From contig OU612075.1 of the NCBI GenBank assembly GCA_914767715.1, positions 22,196,001 to 22,260,000 on the forward strand: a stretch of DNA of 64,000 nucleotides, written 5' to 3'. A program made the translations under genes and the position numbers. The stretch is from Membranipora membranacea. Lineage: Eukaryota > Bryozoa > Gymnolaemata > Cheilostomatida > Membraniporidae. Positions 47,631-58,795 of this stretch are shown one piece after another (the stretch's first letter is position 1; every line of letters begins with the position of its first letter). The notes under the pieces were generated by a model. That model had not been told where the DNA came from. It saw nothing but the letters and a program-made list of their open reading frames with translations, and made no database searches.

Positions 47631-49054
47631 ATGAAGAATAACATAAGTTTTCTTTCTATTTCAGCAGGTTTTATTAACAATGCAATCAAGATGGCTGATG
47701 CTAGAACAGTGACGCCTGTTCGCCACAATAAGTTGTGGAACTGCCTTGAAGGACACCCTAATTGCTCGTACTTATCTGAGGGTTTCAAGAACGGTTTCTC
47801 ACTCGGCATTGACAGACGTTGGGTATCAAAGAAGACGGCATCCTATTTTTCGCCAAGTAAATCCATGGTGCCTGTCACACGGCATGCATATGACGCTCCG
47901 TTTGTTGACAAGATTAACATTGAACTTAGTTCCAAAAGAATTCTAGGCCCCTTCAATACACTACCGTCAGAGATTGTCGTATCACCTGTATATATAGTTC
48001 CAAATAACTCACCAGGGGAGTTTAGATTGATTCATAATCTCAGCAGTCCAAAAACAGATTCTGTAAACAATCACATTAATCTCAACATGTGCTCAGTGAA
48101 ATATTGTAGTGTCCTGGACGTGGCAAGTTTCCTAATGACAAACTCGGGTACTACATGGCACATGGCTAAAGTCGATCTAGAGGACGCCTACAGGTGCATA
48201 CCTGTACACAGAGAGGAATGGCGTTTTCTGGGCATGCGATACAAAGAAAGTATTGGATTGACACCACCATGCCAATGGGCTGCAGATCATCTGCTTTCAT
48301 TTTCTCCCAAGTAACGGAATTTTTATGCTTGATCTTTAATCAACAGCACAGTGATTCCAGAATATTTGGCTATTTAGACGATTTCTTGATTCTATCGCCC
48401 GATGCTGAAAAATGTAGGGTTGCCCTCAGTGAATTTATACAAACGCTCCAGGTATTAGGCTTTCCCCTCAGCAATGAGAAGACGGTGCAACCTAGCACTA
48501 TAGTGGATTTCAATCTATCATTCCAAGTAACTAGTGAAAAAAGGATAAAATGCTCAACTGAGATCAAAGGATTCCTTCGACGTAAAACACAACGTACTCA
48601 TACCTTCCAGAAGCTCATTGGGAAGCTGACATTTTTATGTGTGACTTTTCTGGCAGGTAGATGCTTATTGGCAAGCCTACATGAGCAGTTGAGGAGTGTA
48701 CTATCATCTGAGGGCTGGCATTGGAGAAGAGTGAACAGGGACATTGGAGAGGACCTTACGCTTTGGCTGGCATTTCTCAGTAACACTGATGGGAAGTCTT
48801 TCAAGTTCATCTTCCCTGACTCGGCGCCTGTATTCACGCTGGAAACAGACTCCTCTGGATCGATTGGCTATGGAGCCGTACTGGGGCCTGAATGGTTTGA
48901 TGGTACTTGGGATGACGCCTGGTGGACCTCTCAGAACATAGTGCAATTGGAGCTGTACCCTATCTTCGCGGCCCTACACATCTGGAGACACCATCAAAAA
49001 TATAATACGTACCTGGTTTTTTGCAGAAATTCGAGCCCTAGAACAGGAGGCTGA
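47631..49054 (+). pseudogene. DIRS-like reverse transcriptase and RNase H (frameshifted)
   Basis: The first frame (47631-48270) encodes SPVYIVPNNSPGEFRLIHNL and MAKVDLEDAYRCIPVH (RT motif A). A frameshift near 48250 moves to the second frame (48194-49054) with TTMPMGCRSSAFIFS (motif B) and YLDDFLIL (catalytic YLDD). RNase H follows with FTLETDSSGSIGYGAVLGP and the QLELYPIFAALHIW helix. The later RNase H motif is missing and the sequence passes directly into the recombinase, so a piece has probably been deleted. The YLDDF box and the order RT-RH-YR distinguish it from LTR elements. Confidence 0.75.
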
Positions 49055-49895
49055 CCGTATAATTATGGATTCCTTTGGTGACAGCACTAGACAAGCCTAC
49101 AACAGAGTCTCGGGTCGACTAGAGGAGTTCTGTGGCAGACACAATTTCCAAGATAAGTTTAGTTCTCGCACTATCGAACTATTTGTAGTACAGCAGAGAA
49201 ACTCTGGCCTGGGAGATAAGGCCTAAAGATCTAGCCTCTCCGTCATTTGGTTTTATTGCAAAGCAAACGAATTGGCCATAAACTTTTACTCACCAAGGCT
49301 ACAATTAATACTCCGAGGAGTGTTTAAAACCCAGACCCCTAGGACCAGGCCAAACATGGCTTTCAGTCTGTCACTTGTGACAAAAATTTGTAACAGCGCT
49401 CATAATCTACTTCATGGGCAGATTTCAACCACGGTCTGTGCACTGTTTACCTTATGTTTTTTGGACTGCTGAGACCTAGTGAGGCATGCCATGCGCCTTC
49501 GTCACCTTCCCATCAGTTACGCAGAAAAAAATATAGTTGTATACTCAAAATCTTTGATCATACATTTTAAATCTTTTAAACATTCCAGCTTCCCTTCATC
49601 AGTGAAAGTCTATGCCTTTAATGAAAAGGCCATCTGCCCCGTTCGAAATTTGAAGAGGTACCTTAAAAAACATGCTTTGAATTCAGAGGACCCGTTATTT
49701 GATTTGTCTGCCTCAACCTTCGCAAATAATATACGTCAGTGCCTTTTGCATTGTGGAGCCACTGAGCATTTTAGGCCCCATGGCTTTCGACGTGGTGGTG
49801 CTAGTTTATATTCCTACGTTGGCATGGCTGATGCAACCAAAGTGCCAAATGTGCCAAAGGATGCTGGAAATCAACTGTTTTTTTACATTATGTGA
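49024..49895 (+). pseudogene. Tyrosine recombinase of DIRS-like element (frameshifted)
   Basis: The N-terminal helical part (STRQAYNRVSGRLEEFCGRH) resembles the core-binding domain of phage-type recombinases. The catalytic domain shows FFGLLRPSEA (first catalytic Arg) in one frame near 49455, then after a frameshift VYSKSLIIHFKSFK and HFRPHGFRRGGASLY (the HxxR box). The final catalytic Tyr in its usual context (GHW....Y) is not recognisable, and a stop lies near 49227. The enzyme would insert the circular cDNA of the element, but this copy is inactive. Confidence 0.7.
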
Positions 49896-50175
49896 AGCAA
49901 AATGTAAACTAATACAGATATTGGGGAAAAATCAACGGCGATTTCTTGTATTTGCAAAACAATAAACAGCCTTGAGATTTTATGGCGAAATTTTTCCCCT
50001 TCTTCTGGCCTTTGAAACACAGATTTAGACCGATCATCCTCACGATCTGGAGATTTCTGTTTGTGTTTGGAGACTAATCTCGGAGCATGTGACTAACCAT
50101 CATCCAAAATTCAAATGGTCACAGCTGGGGTGAATCGGCATTCATCAACCCGTCGGCATCCTATTCTTCGCCAAA

Positions 50176-50567
50176 ACTCTTATTGCTATGAATGAAATTT
50201 GTTCTTTATACCTGAAGTCTATTTCAAGCATTGCGTAAATAAAAGTATAAACCAATTTGTAAATTTGCAGCCATTTGATTGTGTAGCAATAACTGACATG
50301 AGAAAAAATAACCATTTTGTAAGAAATGGATTTTTAGATTAAAATTGTTTGTGTATTTATGAGTTGGCTTCTCATGGTTAATGAGGCTTTCCTCACAGCT
50401 TGGTTGTAGAAGCAACTCTGCATTCTGATTCGTTGAACATCAGGATATATAATGTCAGGCAAAGGTCATTAGCTTTCCTTTCCTTTCTTTGCCTCAGACA
50501 AGGTAGCACTGTACTCTCGAGTTTTTGAAACCCTCCATCCCCCCCTTCGATCACCTTGTATTTGTTA
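50176..50567. other. Spacer downstream of copy C with paralogous repeat
   Basis: The stretch 50295-50516 is similar to 40660-40821 left of the 5S gene, with an extra segment of about 75 bp here. It ends with the single 37-bp motif at 50480-50516. No gene is visible. Confidence 0.6.
50480..50516. repeat. 37-bp motif without 5S gene
   Basis: Third copy of the motif that brackets the 5S gene at 40.8 kb. Here it occurs once and is followed by unrelated sequence. Confidence 0.9.
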
Positions 50568-53336
50568 CTACTTGGTTAGACAAGTTCGACCTATCCAACC
50601 AGGATTACATTCACAGTGGTAGTTACCTCTCACTGCTAAGCATGTACCATGACCATTACACCGATTCTCTGGACATATCACTGTGCGAATATAAACCTTG
50701 GTAATAAGTAGTATACTGGAGTATAATGGAGTTAAATTATGAAGTTTGGCGAGACTATTAATTTAACTTTAATCAACATGATACAAGGCCATACAACCAT
50801 ATTGCAGACTTACTCGATCAACTCGAGACCATATAAATTATGTTTGCCGACCAGTCAGGTTGAATCCAATTTGGTGTTACCAAGATAAAAAACCACGATA
50901 GAAAATGTAAAAAATGAGGCAGGCTGCATTCTATTCAATCAGCATGTGACAGCTTTCTGTTGCTTACAATTCCTCAACATAATCGTTCATTTAAACAATA
51001 GGGTATACAAAGGTAAGGAAGTTCAAGGTTACTCACAATCCTCGCACCTTTCACCCATATACTGTGTGTTGCATATACATACAAAACTATCAATCACATC
51101 ATAACATTTACCACCATGATGGCAAGGCTGGGAGTCACAACCGTCAGGGCCGTACCCTGCAACATGAATAAGTAGCTGGTTCAGCAACCAAACATACCAG
51201 AATTCAATACATCAGGCATGAAATTACCCACAGATACCTTCAGCACCATCACAATTATTGAAAGGTCAAAATATAAAAGTACACCAACATTTTTTGGAAT
51301 TTTTTTAACAAGTGTATCGTTGTGTTTGATAGTGGAATGTTACTACCTGCTCTCCCGGCAAAAAAACTTAAACTAGTGAATCATTATAACCATAAATGGC
51401 TTCCTTCGTTCAGAAGGCAAACATGTTTATCAATCTTTGAATCAAACTCACTCTTTTAAATCCCTAAAACCTGTATGACCGTTCTAAACTGGCATAAACA
51501 CACTGGATATTTGTATGCAGGGTGAGCAGATTTACGAACATTTATAATTATGATTTATCATACACTTTAGGTTTCTGTTACATTATGCATACTTATTCCA
51601 ATCTCCATCAAATGCGAAGTACTCTTATCAACTACAAGGGCTGTTATTGATTCCTCAGGGATCCATAGAGCACTACTCAGTTTCTTGAATCCACAATGGT
51701 TAGAATTAGTAGATTGTTTAGGGTAGAAGGTTACTTTCATTTCAGCACGGCTCACAGTGCAGAACCTCAGTCCATACCCTGTAAAATACAAGTTGCTCAG
51801 CAGCATAACATTCTATTGGTTCGTAAAAATGCAAAAGCACACAAGTCACAGCGTCAAAGTATGGGTATAACAAAGCCAGAATAGAAAGGTTTTATAATTT
51901 TCCATTTAAAATGGGTTACATTTTTAGAAGTGTAGTCATTTTATACAGTAGACCACATGCAGAAGTGAACTGGAATCTTTCCAGATTCATAGATTGTGGA
52001 TATGGATGTTTGTTTGATTCTGAAAAGGGTAATCTGAACAGGTATTTAAACATCATTTGTTCGAAGATCTTCCCGATCATGGACAAATAAACCAGACGAT
52101 TTTCTAAAAATGCTGTACATATAAATCTCAGGTAGCTGAACTTACCCGCTGACCTTATAAAGAAGTACACTCCACCTGTCGAATGTTCAGACACTAATAG
52201 TACATCTTCATAGTAAGGGTGCACCACAACGTGTCCCTTAGCGCTCCCTAGTTCAAGATCGGGTTGTGCGGCTAACCATTGATAAGTTGCTGTCGGATCA
52301 GAATCATGAGCTTTCAGGCTGGAAAAATCAGAACAAAAATTCTACAATTATTTGATTTGTGCTGCTACAAACAGGGGCGTAGGGAGTACCCCCAACCCCC
52401 CGGCCCCTGGCTACAATCCTTTCAGAGTTAGGGTAATGTAGCTACAAACCTTTCAGAGTTAGGGTAATGTACAAACCTTTCAGAGTTAGGGTAATGTACA
52501 AACCTTTCAGAGTTAGGGTAATGTACAAACCTTTCAGAGTTAGGGTAATGTACAAACCTTTCAGAGTTAGGGTAATGTACAAACCTTTCAGAGTTAGGAT
52601 AATGTACAAACCTTTCAGAGTTAGGGTAATGTACAAACCTTTCAGAGTTAGGGTAATGTACAAACCTTTCAGAGTTAGGGTAATGTACAAACCTTTCAGA
52701 GTTAGGGTAATGTAGCTTCAGCGAGCTGAGCACATAAACTCAAGTACTAAACCAACATTAAACTGTTACCAACAAAATTTTCTTGCCTGTGCCGACTATT
52801 GAATTTAATTTCCTTTGAATAATACCAATATTGCCGCCTGGAGATCAGTGAAATGAGAGCGAATCTTGCTCTCATTTCACTGATTCCGGCTACGAGAAAC
52901 TATTGTGCAAAGAGAACAACATATTTACATTTTTGTTTTGAACACTCCAGTAGCAACGGAGATCAAGTTACAGCTCGAAATAGTGAAGTTAATGGCTTAC
53001 TAAAAATCATTTATTCAACATCATTGGCTATTGGAAATTAGTCCTAGCTAACATTATGTCATCCAAAAAATTGTTAAAATTACCAATTTATTTCTAGTCC
53101 TCTAGGGTATATTGTATTTCTTTGAACAAATAGTTTAATCATCTATAATAAAATTTAATAAATTACGTTACATTTGTGCCCCAAATGAAATATAATTACA
53201 TCACTCACCTGAAAATTCTTTTTATTTTGTTACTAGCATAACTCAGTTCTTGTTGTCCTTGTGTTGCGGTTACATGAGTTAGATCATATTCGCTCACTCC
53301 TGTAACCAGATATATATTTATATTATATATATTGCG

Positions 53337-53368
<32 letters not shown>

Positions 53369-56300
53369 CGCTGATAGAATCACTTCACAAGCAAGCATGG
53401 CAATTGTTAATTAAAAAAAGCCACAGATGGTGCTGCTTTCACTTTAACCAATTTATTGACACTCTTAGGCAATATTGGTAGATGGTCATTTATACCAAAT
53501 GACAACATAATTTACAGTCTAAGCGTTAGAATAAATATTTGGTCGTTCCTCTGTATTTTAATTGTTCCTAATAAATACATTTAGGAGCACGACTCTGACT
53601 TTTTTCTTGTACAAGTGATAATTGCCTTATAATTACAAGGAGAATAAGGTTTTTTTTTTTAAAGTGACTAAAATATACAAAGGGGGTTATCAGATAGTTC
53701 GAAACTAGAGTTCATTTTTAAGTTATCTTTTATTCATACAGAGTGGGAAAGAGTTTCCCTGGACGGTAGCAGTAGTTTAAGACCACACCTACCAACGTAG
53801 TCCAATAATCAATAGTGATTACAGCTGAACTGAAACCTACCATAGGCAACCTTATGGCAGATCCTGAACGTGTTATGATTTCGTGTGAGAAATCCATTCC
53901 CCACCACATTGTATGAAACTTTCCCAGCTCTGTCTGTCTTATCAATTTCTTACCAAACCCTCCATATTTACTGAATATGTAGATTCCCTGTCAATAGTAT
54001 ACATCAGATATCAGCGAGTCCAAGTTAGGTAAGGCAACATATTGTAAATCAGTTGAGAGCTATGCATAAAGACTATATGACAAAGCAGGGTCACCATATA
54101 TCATTTTAAAGAGCTCAAAAAGTTACATAACTTCGTATGCTCTCAAGATGCTGACAAGTTCTCTGTAATTATAAGAATTTTTTTAAAGATTAATATTTGA
54201 TTTCGAAGTTGCCCCCCAGCCATAGGCTCCACGTATGCAGAGGAAGTCAGCTTTGAATTCATACCCAATTTCAAGTGATCGAGCACTATAAGGCATTTTC
54301 GGATTATAGCTCTCTTTATTTGTTGCGTATGCTTCATACCCATGTCCAATACCTTCTCTGCTCGTCTGCCTCAGGTTTCAGAATAGGGGGGGGGGGAGGG
54401 TAACCCTGGATTAACCCGATGATTATCCCACAAATTCTAGAACTTTTATATCTCTTTAGTTAATGACAGGTTTGGTGCTCACAATGTCCCTTTGGGTCCC
54501 TTAGTCTGATAGCGAGCTTTACAGCAATATGAGAAAAAGTATAGCTGCCATATAGCCTTTAGAATTTCATACTAAATTAACATTGCTGTGAGAGGGAGGG
54601 CCTTGAATCTTGATCTATTGAGCTTACATTAGACAAGCAGAAGACCCACATATTCTTCTCATCCAAAAAGGTCATACCAAATACGAATTTGTCCTGACCA
54701 AAACTGTTCATGTTCAGCGTTCCATTGCCACATCGATTTTTGCCTAAAAAAAGATATTCAAAACTATGTTTGTCAATTAGAATGCAATGGGTTATATGCA
54801 ATAAACACTACGCAACAGAACCAGAGTGCAATGATTAAAGTTTTCATCCGCACAACCCTTCTTATTTTCATTTACAGTATTCACAATGATCATAGTGCAG
54901 GTAGCGTACTTTGCGCATGTTATTAGGTTTGTGCCTAGTGTCAGGGGAATAGACAACTCCTAAAGAGGCTGATATTTTGGGGGGGGGGACTGTCACCACA
55001 TTGGACTCAATATCAGAAATTCATAACGTATTGATAGACCAATAGATCTGTAAGCGGCCTGCGAGTAGTTATAGCCTGATAAAGAATTACTTTATCCTAG
55101 CTATACCAGAGACAAATCCCAAACTCCCTAGCTTTATGTATGGCTATAAAGACCAATTCATACAACATTTGATTTATTTTTTCCCCTTCCGATCGAATCG
55201 TCCGTTAGACTGACACGTCAGAGAGAATTCTTCATTTACAGCTATCATATGGATACAATATAGGTTTTCTTGATCTCAAAGGTTGACTTATCCTGCTGGA
55301 ATTGTAAGACGTGGAGAATCTGACTACTTAGACATTATCCGGCCTGTCTATGTCTGTCTGTCTGTCTAATGTTAGTAAAAAATTGTGGAGAGCACAAAAA
55401 GTTAATTCAATCATTTCAGAACTTACCGATTATTGTGTTCAGAACTTACCGATTATTGTGTTCAGAACTTACCGATTATTGTGTTCAGAACTTACCGATT
55501 ATTGTGTTCAGAACTTACCGATTATTGTGTTCAGAACTTACCGATTATTGTGTTCAGAACTTACCGATTATTGTGTTCAGAACTTACCGATTATTGTGTT
55601 CAGAACTTACCGATTATTGTGTTCAGAACTTACCGATTATTGTGTTCAGAACTTACCGATTATTGTGTTCAGAACTTACCAATTATTGTGTTCAGAACTT
55701 ACCGATTATTGTGTTCAGAACTTACCGATTATCGTGTTCAGAACTTACCGATTATTGTGGTCATTTGTAGGTTTCCCAAATCCAGTTGGCGTGCACAAGA
55801 ATGCAAATCAACAAATAGTATATGCTTGTCACCATGAGTCACATAGCCGTTCATGGGGAAAAAGGTGTGAGCATTACTCCCTACTCCATCATTGAATTTG
55901 TTTGGGCTTAGACCCCTGCCACAGTTCCCTGCAATGACTGTAATATAAAAAATGTATACTAATAATAATAATAATAATAATAAGGGTAATATGAAAAAAT
56001 GTATTTATGTAAACTTGAAGCTGACATCATCTCCGATCTATTGCTCTGCTGCTGCTGCTGTGAGTATGACACACACTAGTGTGTGTCATACTCACGGTTG
56101 AATTGAGGGATAGATGGGTAGTTTGTCCAGCTTTAACAAACCACAGTATTAGAATGGACTTGAAAGGCAAAAATAACTCACCATTATGAGAAGCGAGCTT
56201 GTTCCTATCTCTAATATTGAAGTTATATATACAACCCTCCTTTAGGCCATTATTAGGGGTAGTCGCAGCGTAAACATTGAATTTGTCTCCATGGCTATGC

Positions 56301-57475
56301 TATAAATACATTTTACTGCATTAGATCAATTATGTCCTTTTACTGCCATACAAAAGAGGGCTATGCAGTTGTCATGCTCTGTAACTGTATGGTGAACAAG
56401 AATCTCACAATATAGTTGGATATCAGGTATATTAGTTAACCACAAGCACTCCTGACACCACCATTACCAGACAACATCATAGTAGGTCAACAAGTAGTAG
56501 GAGGTGGCTCAGTTGGTTAGAGTGTCGAAGGTCGTGGGTTCGAATCCCACTGCAGTCCATCTTCTACTGGGGATTGGTTGGCCCCCAGGTGTGCTCCGAC
56601 CTGCCTGCACACTGAGAGCAAATTGGCGCAGATATTGCAGCCTCGCCATTAAGGCATTAATATTTCGACGCCCATGCCTCGGGATGGGCGAGTGATATGA
56701 CATCGGATTTTAATCAACCTTGTTTAATCAAGTGAGAGGAGCTTTCACAAAAATGCAGCGCGTTAATGAAAAATAAATGAAAAAACCATTTCTGAGGTCA
56801 GTTTCTCTCCACATTTCTACTTGTATTCATGACACTTACAACTAGAAAGTTTGGCTGGAATCGATCATGAATATCGGGTGCTGAGATTCCACTTGCCTTC
56901 ATGTAATTGAAGTGGTAGGTGTGACAGCAACTGAAAGTACAATATATATAAGTTTGCAAAGGCGTTTTTTTTAAATACTTTCTCGATCCTATAAGTAAAT
57001 TTTCGCCTTGAGCTTAGTTGCTAGCTGCTGCGGTATGATTGAAGCAGAATTAGGAATAAGTGCAGCAAAAGTCCGAGGCGAGTCCAAAGCATCACCAGGA
57101 GAGGTGCTGTAAGCTCCTCCCCAAGCATTTAAGGTATATATATATAGTTAGCAAATTGAAATCCCCAATGAGCTGATTCTGACCTGTATTGTTCAATTAT
57201 AGTGTATTAGGCCACTGTATTTAGCTATCTAGTGAGGCAGTGCCTTCCTGCCTCCCCTTGAACTACGAGCCTGCAATGCCTGATACACGTTGAGTACCTC
57301 GTACCGTTCTCCTTGCTCACACTGACTGAAATAATGCGCGTCAGCGGGTCAGGAGTAGAGATTCAAAATCAATGTTTGGAATTTTTCCAAAAAGTAAACA
57401 AGATATAACTTACATTTCAGAGACCAGTAAGGTCACAAAGAGTACTACCATACCACCTGCTCGAAACTTAACCAT
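50568..57475 (-). CDS. Gene copy C: EGF-tailed secreted protein, exon 6 frameshifted (possible pseudogene)
   Basis: The exons, 5' to 3', are 57414-57475, 56840-56930, 56182-56299, 55749-55937, 54631-54746 (by homology), 53841-53987, 53209-53299, 52146-52318, 51593-51778, 51037-51156 and 50568-50680. Ten of the eleven agree in phase with copy B, and most have identical lengths. Exon 6 is 147 bp instead of 142 (B) or 145 (A). A 5-bp insertion after the GMW-type motif shifts the rest of the exon, and normal splicing to exon 7 gives an immediate TGA. A weak donor 4 bp downstream (GTTTCA) would restore the downstream frame but not the shifted segment. Elsewhere the signal peptide (MVKFRAGG), the [15 protein letters not shown] and [15 protein letters not shown] motifs and both six-Cys EGF-like domains are intact, and the stop is TAG. 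It is either a young pseudogene, a variant-splicing copy or an assembly error. Confidence 0.7.
52420..52714. repeat. 27-bp minisatellite, 11 copies
   Basis: The unit CTTTCAGAGTTAGGGTAATG plus TACAAAC recurs every 27 bp, with one three-base irregularity after the first copy and one variant near 52592. It lies in intron 7 of copy C. At the matching place in copy B (about 30485-30515) a single related sequence (TTTCAGAGCTACGGTAATG) is present. Open frames over the array are artefacts. Confidence 0.95.
52844..52884. repeat. Perfect hairpin, 17-bp arms
   Basis: ATCAGTGAAATGAGAGC is followed after 7 bp by its exact reverse complement. It lies in intron 7 of copy C. Confidence 0.9.
53312..53365. 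repeat. TA microsatellite
   Basis: Uninterrupted TA repeats with a short TATTTA-rich leader, next to exon 7 of copy C. Confidence 0.9.
55415..55760 (-). repeat. 23-bp minisatellite carrying the exon 4 splice donor, 15 copies
   Basis: On the minus strand each unit reads ACAATAATCG followed by GTAAGTTCTGAAC. The first unit in gene direction is the genuine end of exon 4 (ATAATCG|GTAAGT, exon end at 55749), as shown by alignment with copy B, where the single donor is ATTG|GTAAGTTCC. The remaining fourteen units lie in intron 4, each with an identical GTAAGT. Two units carry single-base variants. Reading past the first donor gives Gly-Lys-Phe and a TGA, so only the first donor yields a full protein. 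Long open frames on the plus strand are artefacts of a unit length not divisible by three. Confidence 0.95.
56060..56095. repeat. 36-bp perfect palindrome next to CTG repeats
   Basis: GTGAGTATGACACACACT is followed directly by its reverse complement with no spacer. A CTG run (56047-56060) abuts it. It lies in intron 3 of copy C; copy B has a different simple repeat in this intron. Confidence 0.95.
56496..56722 (+). mobile_element. tRNA-derived SINE (best-preserved copy)
   Basis: The A-box-like GTGGCTCAGTTGGTTAGAGT and B-box GGGTTCGAATCCCAC are both intact. The body contains CCCCCAGGTGTGCTCCGACC and the copy ends with TTTTAATCAACC. It lies in intron 2 of copy C. Related copies are at 11195, 19487 and 37071. 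Confidence 0.8.
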
Positions 57476-58054
57476 GGTGCCACCTGAGAGGCTCATCTGT
57501 TATGTAGCAGTGTTAACACATAAACAAACTTGACCAGTACGCTTAGTGATATCTTAAAGTTGCAAGAATTTCATCCATGTATAACAATGATAGCTGCTTT
57601 GCCCTTTACCTATCCTACTTTTAACTAATCGTATTGTAGATGTCTCAGGCTGCTTATTTGTGAATATATATAAATATCATATACTTTTATTGTCAGCAAC
57701 AATTCATTATTACTTATGATTTTCATGATGTGACATAATGGCAAAAACAAAAATGATAATAACAAACATTCAACAAAACAGACCCACCTCTGATGAACTC
57801 CCTGGTCATTTATAACAGAGTTGCTAAGTCCTAGGCAGCAGATAAATGACACCAAACACAATCGTATTACATTTTAAGAACTTTCACCTCCTGTAGATCA
57901 CATACATTTAGGACCTCAAATACATTATGCTATCTTAACATGAACTGCATCCTATCCATCAAACCAGATCAACCTGATCAAAAAAGTCAAGAGAAAGCTC
58001 TAGAGAAAAGGCTAAATAAATTGTGCATGAAATCTACCAACAACAGACAAAAGG

Positions 58055-58127
58055 TTTCTAGTTGCTGCACATATCCGATGAAATGTCATTTAATGACATT
58101 TCATCGGATACGTGCAGCAACTAGAAA
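58055..58127. repeat. 73-bp palindrome, 36-bp arms
   Basis: TTTCTAGTTGCTGCAC and the following bases to 58090 are inverted at 58092-58127, with one mismatch and a 1-bp centre. The right arm matches a single-copy sequence upstream of copy B (about 40232-40268), so the left arm arose by an inverted duplication in copy C's flank. Confidence 0.9.
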
Positions 58128-58224
58128 TCTTACTATCCCTCCACCTCTGTCTGACTTAAGTGTTTATTCACCGATCTCTCCTGATATACCAAAGATTCAG
58201 GCTGCAGCCTAAAGCAGAGGCCAC

Positions 58225-58795
58225 ATGCTCGTGTAAATTTCCACTAATTCTTACAAATTAAATTTCGTACGAATATCAGCCTGCCACACATGATTGTCAT
58301 TTCCCAAATTCGTACTAATGATTTATGGGTGTAATCCTCGTCAGCCAATCTAAACCATAGGCCCACAGTGATAAATAAAAAATTAAACCAAGGAGAAGTT
58401 GTTTCTACATGTTTATTATACCAACCAGTCCAGTGATTCAGCTTCTGGATATGTTTAGGCTCAACTATCTCCTCATATTTATTCAATTTGATACCCCATT
58501 AGTCATTGTATCCCTTCTCCCTCTTTCTCCAGGTCCAAATCAATGAAAAGCTCCACATATTGATCAACCATTCCATCTTTTTAACCAAAGTTGTTTACAT
58601 AGATATGGCCTTGACATGTCAATCAAAACAGACAGCCAATCAATCAAATCTGACAGCCAATCAGATAACATTTCGTGAAAATTTACACGATTCGGATTTG
58701 TGCATCGTGAACATCCAAAGTTTCACGAATTCGTGGAAATCCCTATTCGTACGAAATTATTCGTGAATAATTTATACGAATCTTGACAAAACAGC
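58225..58795. mobile_element. Possible foldback element upstream of copy C
   Basis: AATTTCGTACGAAT near 58260 and ATTCGTACGAAATT near 58747 are inverted copies, with further TTCGTG/CACGAA motifs around them. This block falls where copy C's flank has about 1.7 kb more DNA than copy B's. The ends are imperfect, so the call is tentative. Confidence 0.4.

Larger units (their letters stand above)
46484..50175 (+). mobile_element. DIRS-like (tyrosine recombinase) retroelement, degraded
   Basis: Gag-like zinc knuckles, reverse transcriptase, RNase H and a tyrosine recombinase occur in this order on one strand. That combination defines DIRS/Ngaro-type elements, which use a recombinase rather than an integrase. 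Frameshifts and stops in RT and recombinase show that the copy is inactive. The exact ends are uncertain; I take the last copy of the CGGCATCCTATTCTTCGCCAA motif (50154-50174) as a provisional right edge. A tRNA-like SINE sits between gag and RT. The element lies in the 10-kb block between gene copies B and C. Confidence 0.75.

Noticed and set aside
52420-52714. CRISPR-like array or interstitial telomere
   Set aside because: There are no unique spacers between repeats, and only one TTAGGG occurs per 27 bp rather than a hexamer array. This is an intronic minisatellite in a eukaryote.
52428-52733. Long repetitive open frames on both strands (HYPNSERFV-type and MYKPFRVRV-type)
   Set aside because: They are produced by the 27-bp minisatellite, whose length is divisible by three. 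The array lies in an intron of copy C and is single-copy in copy B.
55350-55895. Open frames of 130-180 residues in all three plus-strand frames
   Set aside because: They come from the 23-bp donor-carrying array, which cycles through all frames. The real coding sequence there is exon 4 on the minus strand.
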